Shown: in pieces, positions 38,138-45,408 of the stretch | Numbering within the stretch: position 1 is the stretch's first letter | Layout: each line of letters starts with the position of its first letter | Assembly (NCBI GenBank): GCA_030560485.1 | Contig: JAKTTS010000059.1 | Span: 1 to 45,408 of the forward strand | Direction: 5' to 3' | Length of the DNA: 45,408 nt | Source: Ascoidea tarda (nom. inval.) | Taxonomy: Eukaryota > Ascomycota > Saccharomycetes > Ascoideales > Ascoideaceae | Position numbers and translations under genes: made by a program | Notes under the pieces: generated by a model | The model's database searches: none | Told to the model about the DNA's origin: nothing | The model's input: the letters and a program-made list of their open reading frames with translations, nothing else

Positions 38138-41100
38138 TTATCTTTTTATTTTATTAATATATTGCTGAATGATATCAATAATTGCTGTGTTACTTGAACT
38201 TGTCCCATTTTCATTGTAAAGTTGTAGTATTTCCTTTAGTCTGTTTAAATCTTTGTTTTTCACTGCTTCCTCACAGTAATTTCTAAAGTCTCCACATTTT
38301 AAATAATAATCTAATTTCTCTTGGTATGGAATATCATTCGATTTCTTGACAAATAATGCAGCAAACTTCTTGTTTCCATATTTTAAACATTCGTTGACAA
38401 TTGGCTTGTAACCAATAACTATCTTTCCTGAAGCTGATGAATTATTATTGACAAATGTTAATAAATCATTAAACTTTTTTTGTTTTGTCAATGTTTTTAA
38501 TACCAACCATTGATATCTTAGTTCTGTTATTTTGAATTCTTTCAAGATTTTAAAAGTTTTATTATTAATTGAGCTAGAAGCATTTGATTGAAATTTATTA
38601 ATTTTAATTAATTCCTCGATTGTTTGAATAACTGATAAATGATGAATTTTAAAATTAGGATGAATGGGTAACAAATCTTTCGTTAAATTTTCTTGAATTT
38701 GTATTAATTTTAATTCACTTTGCAAATATTTTAAATCATCGATATAATTTCTATTATTACTATTTTTAAATTCATTATATGATTTAATGGCTTTATTAAT
38801 TGATGATTTTTGTTGTTCAAATTTTTCTAGTTCACGATTTATAAGTTCATTATTAGCATTGGTGATGTTTGTTATAGCATTATTTAAATTATTTGTGTCC
38901 ATTGCTGTACCGTTGTTAATACTAATTTCGCCGTTGATGCTAGTTGTTTTATTGCTTGTATTACTTGATACCGTTGTTATGACACTTCCATAGGTTTTAG
39001 CATTATTCAAATTATTATGTAAAAGATCTCGATCAATGTTCTCATTTTTCAAGCTTTCAATTATCTGAAAGTTTGCAATGTTAATTCTATTATCAAAACT
39101 ATAATAATACTTTTTCAATAGTATTATTGAATCTTCTGGGTTTAAATTTGCAAAATTTTTCTCTTTTAATAGTTTTTCAAGGTAATTCATTGCAATTTTT
39201 TTATTATTTATAATATTAAAAAACTCACCAATTCCACCTGAATTTGAGTTTAAATTTGAACTTTCATAATTTATGTTTGAGGGGTTTTTCAATATTAGAT
39301 ACTTGTAATATAAAATTAATAAGACATACAAGATTAGTTCATAATTTAAACTTTCTTGAGCTTTTACTAAAGCTAGTTCGTCTTCTTCCATATTTAGTAA
39401 TAAAGGAATCTTTTTACCTGATACTGGTTCGTAATTTAACAACATGATTGATAAATTTAATCTACCTTCTTGGTAGGCAATTTGAGAAATTTTTTCAAAA
39501 GAAATGTTTTTAATGACAGATAATTTGTTTAGGATTATTTTTAATAGAGATTTGTCATCAACGTTTGGAGAGTATTTGATTTTTAAACAAGCCCAATTAA
39601 TGTAAATTAGATCATTGGGTAAATTTAATTTTTCTGATATTTTCAAAGCTAAGAAAAATTGGTTTCTTTTGATTAATAGATTGTTGATTAAATTGTCTTG
39701 AAAATTTAAACCGTTGCTTAAAATTAAATTAAATTGATTAAAAGTTAAAAACATGCCAATGTTATGAGATCTAATTTGGTTTAAAATTTTCAATAATAAT
39801 ATTGATTCAATTAGAAAATCCGAGTTGTAAAATTCTAAAAAGGATTTTCCAAAGGAAGCAGCTTTTAATAATTTTTTTTGCCAATATACATCAAATTCTT
39901 CGGTTGAACCTTTAATACAGCAGTTGATTGCATCAACTAAGCCGTCTTTAATTATAGACAAGTTTTCCAAAGAAGTTGAGTTAAAAGAGGAGGAAGAGTT
40001 GGAAGAAATGGATGTTGTATCAATACTATCCAATAGGATTGAACTTGGAGAAGTTGAGCCAATTTTAAAAATGTTTACTGTTAAATCAGGAACTCTTGAT
40101 AAGAATTCTAATTTTGAATTTGATAATATTCTTATTCCATCAATTTCTGTATTTAGGAAAACTGGAGAATCGTAATAAAAATTGATGTAGGATGAAGAAG
40201 GGCCGATTAATTTAATCTCGTCATTAAATGATAATACTACAGCATCATTTCCACACCATTGCAACTGTAAGGGTTTGTCATTATTGCTATCAGTATCGTT
40301 ATCGTTGTCGTTATTCATGGTAGAATTATTGATTGTGTTGGTGATGTTATTATTATTATTATTTAATTCAAACTCTGATAATTTTCTTTGAAAATCCGAG
40401 GATATTATGTATACTTTGTTTAAGAGAGAAGAATATAGGGATAGAAATTCAGCATTTGGGGATATTGCAATAAAATCAAATGGGCCTTCATTGAGAAATT
40501 TATTATTGATTGACTGATCGTCGATGGTATAAATAGTGTCATCTCTTGAGATTAAGATTTCTATATTCTTTGTTAAAGAGAAAGAAGGGGGGATGATATT
40601 CCAGGCGTGGATATTGAAATAAGAGGTATCATTAAAGAATTGAGAGGAAGAGTCGTTTAATAAAGATTTTGCTGTTGTTGTAGTGGTAATTAAAGACTGG
40701 TTATCAATATTAGTAGCATTAATGGCACTAGCTTTATTGTTTGCAGTATTGGCATTTGGATTAGAAATATTGTTATTGTTGCTGTTTTTGTCGTTGAAAG
40801 AAGCTAGTAATCTGGGATATGGATTATTATAGTCGTTGACATGGATGAAGTTATTATTGTTTAGCCTTGCAACAAAACCGGTTGAATAGTACTTTATATC
40901 ATTTATGCCAATTTTGTCCGAATTAAAACCTAAACTAAATTCATTAAAATTGCCATTAAAGTCATAATAGTTTCTAAAAATTCCGTTTTCTAATACTATT
41001 ATTAAGTCCTCATTGATTGAAAAAAAAAAGTCTACAATTTTCCCATTAGCTACCTCGTTCCAGTTGATGTTGAATAGTTTTGAACCAGAGCCACTAAATA

Positions 41101-41538
41101 TTTGTATCACATTCGAACCACTGCTGGAATTACTGACATGAGGATCGGAATTAAAATAACTGGTGCCAGAGATATTGTTGCTTTGAGTGTTGTCTTGATT
41201 AAAATTGGTGAGAGTGGAGGTGATGGCATTGAGACTTGATCTGTTGAGCTGGTTGAGCTGGTTAAGTTGGTTAATGGTGTTGTTGTGATTCTGAGTGAAG
41301 GCGGTGGGCTGGCTCTTGGGATATAAGGCAATTGCAGTGGAAAAGGGAGCCACTGCCACAATGTAGTTAGATATGTTGATGTTGCTCCAGGAGAGCGAGT
41401 AGCATTCTCGGACTCTGTAGAAGACGTCCTTAAGTCTTTCCCAGCCTAAACAGCAGAAGAAACGTTAGTAAAAGTCGCAAACACAAAAAGAGGTCTCCAA
41501 ACACGCAACCACATACCCAAACTCGGATTCGAAGCCAT
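38138..41538 (-). CDS. VPS16: HOPS/CORVET core subunit Vps16 (spliced, two exons)
   Basis: A core subunit of the HOPS and CORVET tethering complexes at the vacuole and endosome; it pairs with the SM protein Vps33. The coding sequence is complement(join(38138..41445, 41517..41538)), 1109 aa (yeast 798). Exon 1 gives MASNPSL and one base; exon 2 continues GWERLKDVFYRVREC, matching yeast MKNPSFDWERLKDVFYRSR. Without the join the ORF begins at a GTG (41359). The N-terminal beta-propeller (about 1-500) contains Asn/Ser inserts. The C-terminal alpha-solenoid has the signature IAYQEGRLNLSIMLLNYEPVSGK, then IPLLL. It lies downstream of tRNA-Pro on the same strand. Confidence 0.95.
41446..41516 (-). 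other. VPS16 intron (71 bp, phase 1)
   Basis: In the coding sense: donor GTATGT (41516-41511), perfect branch TACTAAC (41470-41464) and acceptor TTTAG ending at 41446. G joins GC to give Gly before WERLKDVF. Confidence 0.95.
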
Positions 41539-41648
41539 AATCAGCAATCAATGGGACAATGGGCACTTTTGTAGCTCGTCTTCTGGTGCTGTGGCCCCAT
41601 CGTGATTATATTTGCTTCCGCTTTGGGCGAATAGGAGTAGGCACGTGC

Positions 41649-41653
41649 AAAAA
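41649..41653 (-). terminator. Possible Pol III terminator (T5) of tRNA-Pro
   Basis: The nearest run of four or more T on the tRNA strand is TTTTT at 41653-41649, 52 nt beyond the mature 3' end. Closer in there is only a T3. A T5 is a weak terminator in yeast. Confidence 0.3.
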
Positions 41654-41704
41654 GAGCCACCGTTGAGGTACATGCAACAACATGCACTACACACGCAAGA
41701 AAGA

Positions 41705-41776
41705 GGGCCGAGCTGGGAATTGAACCCAGGGCCTCTCGCACCCAAAGCGAGAATCATACCACTAGACCACACGGCC
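41705..41776 (-). tRNA. tRNA-Pro (anticodon TGG), no intron
   Basis: A 72-nt cloverleaf. The acceptor GGCCGTG pairs with CTCGGCC (one U-U mismatch, as in yeast tRNA-Pro), plus discriminator C. The anticodon loop is TTTGGGT with anticodon TGG at 41744-41742. Box A TGGTCTAGTGG lies at 41769-41759 and box B GGTTCAATTCC at 41726-41716. CCA is not encoded. The S. cerevisiae tRNA-Pro(UGG) genes have an intron; this one does not. It stands 167 bp upstream of VPS16 on the same strand and 168 bp from the divergent TFC3 ATG. Confidence 0.97.
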
Positions 41777-41944
41777 GCCACTTTCACAGCTGAGAGGGAA
41801 AAAAATAATTAGTAAAAGCTATAGGGGTTTTTAATGTTTTCATCCAGTCATTTTCTAATGCGATGTTGATGCTCATACTGATATTGATATATCTGCTGCC
41901 TCCCAGGTCGATACACTGCCGTTTCTTGCTCTAGCTGTATAAGT

Positions 41945-44900
41945 ATGAGCTCTCAGCTTGCTTCTTGCTCTCCTGATCAATTGGTTGACCATATTTTGGA
42001 GGAGATTGTCTACAGTGGCTATTCAGGAATCACCATCGACCACCTTTGGCAGGTATCCTCCAACAAGCTTAACAGAAATCTATCACCTTCTTTCAAGCAA
42101 TTAATTTGGAAATGGCTTATCCAAGAGAACAATTTCGAGGTATTTCACACACCCACTAGGAAAAACATACCCAAGCATGATTCCAGTGTAATAAACATAT
42201 CCAATTTGAATGTTTTGTTTTCAAAATTCGATAAAGATACTTTACTACTAAAGACCAATCAAAACTTCCAGTTTAAAACTCTAACAAATCAGGACCAAAA
42301 TCAGACCTCAATAGGTCTTAACGCTTTTATCATTCTATGTGCTATAGCCAAATCAAGGCATCATGGTCTATTAGTAACTGATATTCCCAAAGTTACTGGC
42401 CAGGATAACCGTTGCTTGACTTCAAGAATCAATTCTTTATTAGACCAAGATTTAATTGTCAAAATACCCGTTTTACATGCAAAGAGATCTACGGGTTTAT
42501 TGGTTTACAAAAAATTCATTGGCCTATATAAATACCACCAATCAATTATTAACGACAATATCACCAACTCTAATCAACTTGCTAATATCCCTGATTACAG
42601 GCCTTCAACTGATAGCACAAATCCTTTTCTAAACCCGGAAAGCGCAAGAAAATTAATCCTAAACTCTGTTAAAAATGCTCCAAATAAATTGAGAAATGTC
42701 AAGGATTTGAAATCTCAATTGGCTCAAAATAATATTAAATATGATAAAAAAATCTTTAAAAGTGTCATAAATTACTTGGCTAATCATGGTTATGTCAAAA
42801 AAGTTAAAGCCAAATTTTTCACCAATGGTAACCCTAATTATACCATCAATAATGATAATAATAATAATAACAATACTAGCTCTACAAACCCCACTCAAAA
42901 TAATACTAACTCGAGGAGCTTGCCTTGCTTGTTATTTGTTAAGGATTATTCCCCAGCTAACGATCATCATTACACGTCCAGTGATGATCCTTTTGACGAC
43001 GATGACGATTCTGACTTTGATGATGATGATGAAAATCAAACTATTATCAATCAAAATGATATCACAATTCTTTCAAACACTACTTTAAATATTACAACAG
43101 ATATCGAAAACGATAACGATAACAATAATAATGACATCGATGTTACTAGCGAAATAAATGACATTACCAAAACCATAAAATTCCCTCTAATTAACACAAT
43201 TTTTCCCGTTCAAAACCAACTATTTCAAATAATAGATTTATCTAAAAACATAGGCATTTCTACTCAACTAGTCCAAAAATTACTAGTCGGCCTAAATTAT
43301 GCAAGAATATTTAATAAATTGCTAGAAATCTTCTCCGATTCTTTTCCCAACTATAATTCAAATACCCCTTTTACAATCAATGATTTCTTTAAACTTACAA
43401 GAGGTTATGATTTTAACGGAAGAACAAAATTTTTCAGATACTTTACCAAAATTAACTACTCAATCTTAAACAATAACTTGAATCCTTTGGACTATAATCA
43501 AATTAATAAATCCGCTTTAATCTCTCAAAAATCATCCTACATTTCTTCTCCGATTTATGATATTCACCAACTACAATCTCAAAATAACACATTACTAGCA
43601 AAAGGGGTAGACCTAGTAAATGACCAATTCAATAACGTTTATATCTCATGGTACGGAATGGATAAAAATTTGCTTTCAAACAGAAAACTTCATTTTATGA
43701 AATTATTTTCTGATTCTCAAAATACTGATACTATTAATCCCAATAACGACAATAATAACAATAACAATGACAATAATATCTTAATCAAAGATAAAATCAT
43801 AAAAACAAAATCCCTCAAAAGAGGTAGACCCAAGAAAATAACCTCATCTGATGATAGTCCCAAAATTAAAAGAAAAAGAGGTAGACCAAGAAAATCTGAC
43901 ACCAATTCCAAAAAATCTAAGTCTGTTTCAAATAATAATCAAAATAAAAATATATCAACAACTAGTATAGATGCTAGCTCTCAATTAAACATGTCTTCAA
44001 TCGATATTGATGACACAATGGAATCGGTCTTACAAAACTCAATCAAGGAAAATATTCATAATGCTAATTTAGATAATATCACTCAGAATTATATACCCAA
44101 TCAAATTCAAATTTATGATAAAAACCAAAACCAAAACCAACAACAAAATCAAAATTCCATTGTAAATCTATCAATATCTCAGGATAACTCAGTCCAAGAT
44201 TTAAATAAAATTCATAATAACGAAAATAAAGATAACAATGATAACGAAATTGATATTCACGTCCAGGAAAATCAAATTGATGAAATGATTGATCCAGAAA
44301 TTAATACATTAACTCCTCAACAAATTAAACCTAAAGATGTTTCAACACATAATAACATTGATTACTTGGCTGTTGAAAGTTCCTTGAATCAAAACAATAG
44401 TGCTATTAATAATGATAACCATAGTATCAGTATTAGTAATAATAGTAATAATGAAATGTTGTATAATGATGTTGTTTCACTATACAATACTATATCCAAT
44501 AATGATGAAAATCTTTCCTATGATATCTCTAAAAATGAAGTAATTTCAATTTCAAATGATCCTGATCATTCACAAAACAGTATTTCAATAATCACAAACG
44601 AAATTTCGAAAGAGACAATCATCGATATCGATAGTTCGGTTAGTGATAATTTTCCTCCACCTAGAAGAAGAATGAGAACTGTTCGAACATCTTTTTTAGC
44701 GACGAAACGTAGAAATACTTTATTAAACTTGATTAAAAATAACAACGGAATGATTATTGTTAACAAGTCAGTTATCGATTATCTATCTAAGAGTATAAAG
44801 GGTAAAAGTGCAGTTGATAGAAGAACTCTTCACAGAGATATAAAATATTTAGAAGAAGAAGGAAAAATTGCAGTTGAGAATTTTAAAGTTATCACTCAAT

Positions 44901-45353
44901 CTAATGAATCATTTGATAAAAAAATAATCATGTTTTCAGAACTAAGAAATGATGTATCAAGGATTAATCAAATGAAAGAATTAGCTCAAATTGAGTATGA
45001 CGAACAAAAAATTACCAAGAAATATCAGCTTAATACTGTTGATGCTAATGTTACTCTTTTCACCAAAGAAGGTGAAGATCAAGTGCGAATAAAGAAAGAG
45101 AAAGTTAAAAAAGTATTAAGTAAAGAAGAAAAAGAAAAGCTTTTCTTAGAAAGACTTGAGGCTAAAAGATTGGCCAAGCTAAAAAAAATTGAAGAAATGG
45201 AAATAATGAAAAATGAACCAAGGAAAAAACAAATAGAAAATAATGGTGAATCTAGAATTGGCAATTCTACAAATTCGAGCAATAGGAATCTAGACAAATG
45301 CAATAGTGATAATGATGTTATTGTTACTGATAGTAGCATTGATGGTAACATTG

Positions 45354-45408
<55 letters not shown>
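41945..45408 (+). CDS. TFC3: TFIIIC largest subunit tau138 (Tfc3), 3' end outside the window
   Basis: The subunit of TFIIIC that contacts box B of tRNA genes and recruits Pol III factors. The frame is open from the ATG at 41945 to the right edge: 1154 codons plus two bases, no stop. Winged-helix-like N-terminal segments resemble yeast Tfc3, with DIPKVTGQDNRCLTSRINSL matching yeast MDLAQVTGQDPRSVTGRI. A later segment (about 910-1000), RRMRTVRTSFLATKRRNTLL then RRTLHRDIKYLEEEGKIAV, fits the yeast extended winged helix. Between them lies a long Asn/Asp/Ser-rich region with two AT-hooks, KRGRPKK (625-631) and KRGRPRK (644-650). A charged coiled-coil-like stretch and a poly-Asn run close the visible part. 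No in-frame CTG codon was found. Unlike S. cerevisiae TFC3, no 5' intron is needed. Confidence 0.93.
45354..45408 (+). repeat. AAT tract encoding poly-Asn at the right edge (inside TFC3)
   Basis: Pure ATA/TAA/AAT periodicity to the last base, read as about 17-18 Asn codons in the TFC3 frame. Its true length is cut by the window. Confidence 0.85.

Noticed and set aside
42786-43088. 100-codon plus-strand ORF
   Set aside because: Out of frame with the continuous TFC3 reading frame and Ile/Thr/Met-rich from Asn/Asp repeats.
1-45408. Transposons, LTRs, virus-like genes, toxin-type systems
   Set aside because: No reverse transcriptase, integrase, transposase or capsid motif and no long terminal repeats seen on either strand.

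Overview
The window is nuclear DNA of a budding yeast (Saccharomycotina). It is AT-rich and gene-dense. Sixteen protein genes, most with a recognisable Saccharomyces cerevisiae counterpart, are separated by short gaps, with one tRNA gene. Many of the proteins carry long Asn/Gln/Asp tracts. Introns are short, lie at the extreme 5' end of genes, and use the donor GTATGT and a branch site of the TACTRAY type. In-frame CTG codons are nearly absent: I saw none in RNR1, HIR1, LHP1 or the TFC3 part present here. That would fit a yeast lineage where CUG is reassigned or ambiguous (for example Ascoidea or Saccharomycopsis), but it does not prove it. I saw no transposon, virus-derived element, CRISPR array or prokaryote-like operon.

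Layout, left to right: the 3' end of an unidentified Gln-rich gene (+); RNR1 (-), MAD2 (-) and VPS34 (-) in tandem; a very large PHO4-like bHLH gene (+) divergent from VPS34; a TMEM63/CSC1-family membrane protein (-); TYW1 (-) divergent from HIR1 (+); MRPL3 (-); an XRCC2-like Rad51 paralog (-) divergent from NAB2 (+); LHP1 (+); APL3 (+), convergent with the PLP-homeostasis gene matching YBL036C (-); VPS45 (+), convergent with VPS16 (-); tRNA-Pro(TGG) (-); and TFC3 (+), which runs off the right edge.

Four genes (HIR1, MRPL3, APL3, VPS16) start in a small upstream exon that a plain ORF search misses. All four introns interrupt the reading frame after the first base of a codon. Joining the exons restores the family N-termini (HIR1, APL3, VPS16) and, for MRPL3, a mitochondrial presequence. 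Several apparent long-ORF starts are TTG or GTG; for MAD2, VPS34, PHO4-like, NAB2, LHP1, VPS45 and the YBL036C homolog the supported ATG lies further in.

The genes are mostly unlinked housekeeping functions: dNTP synthesis, spindle checkpoint, RNA binding and modification, histone chaperone, Pol III transcription. Four of them (VPS34, APL3, VPS45, VPS16) act in endosome/vacuole/endocytic traffic. I found no convincing new multi-gene system. The points most worth a second look are the CTG depletion, the uniform phase-1 5' introns, the Pho85-type SPx[I/L] sites in the oversized PHO4-like protein, the XRCC2-like protein with a decayed Walker A and no visible start codon, the RGPP-repeat tail on La protein, the AT-hook pair in TFC3 with its tRNA neighbour, and a GC-rich structured island upstream of the CSC1-family gene.
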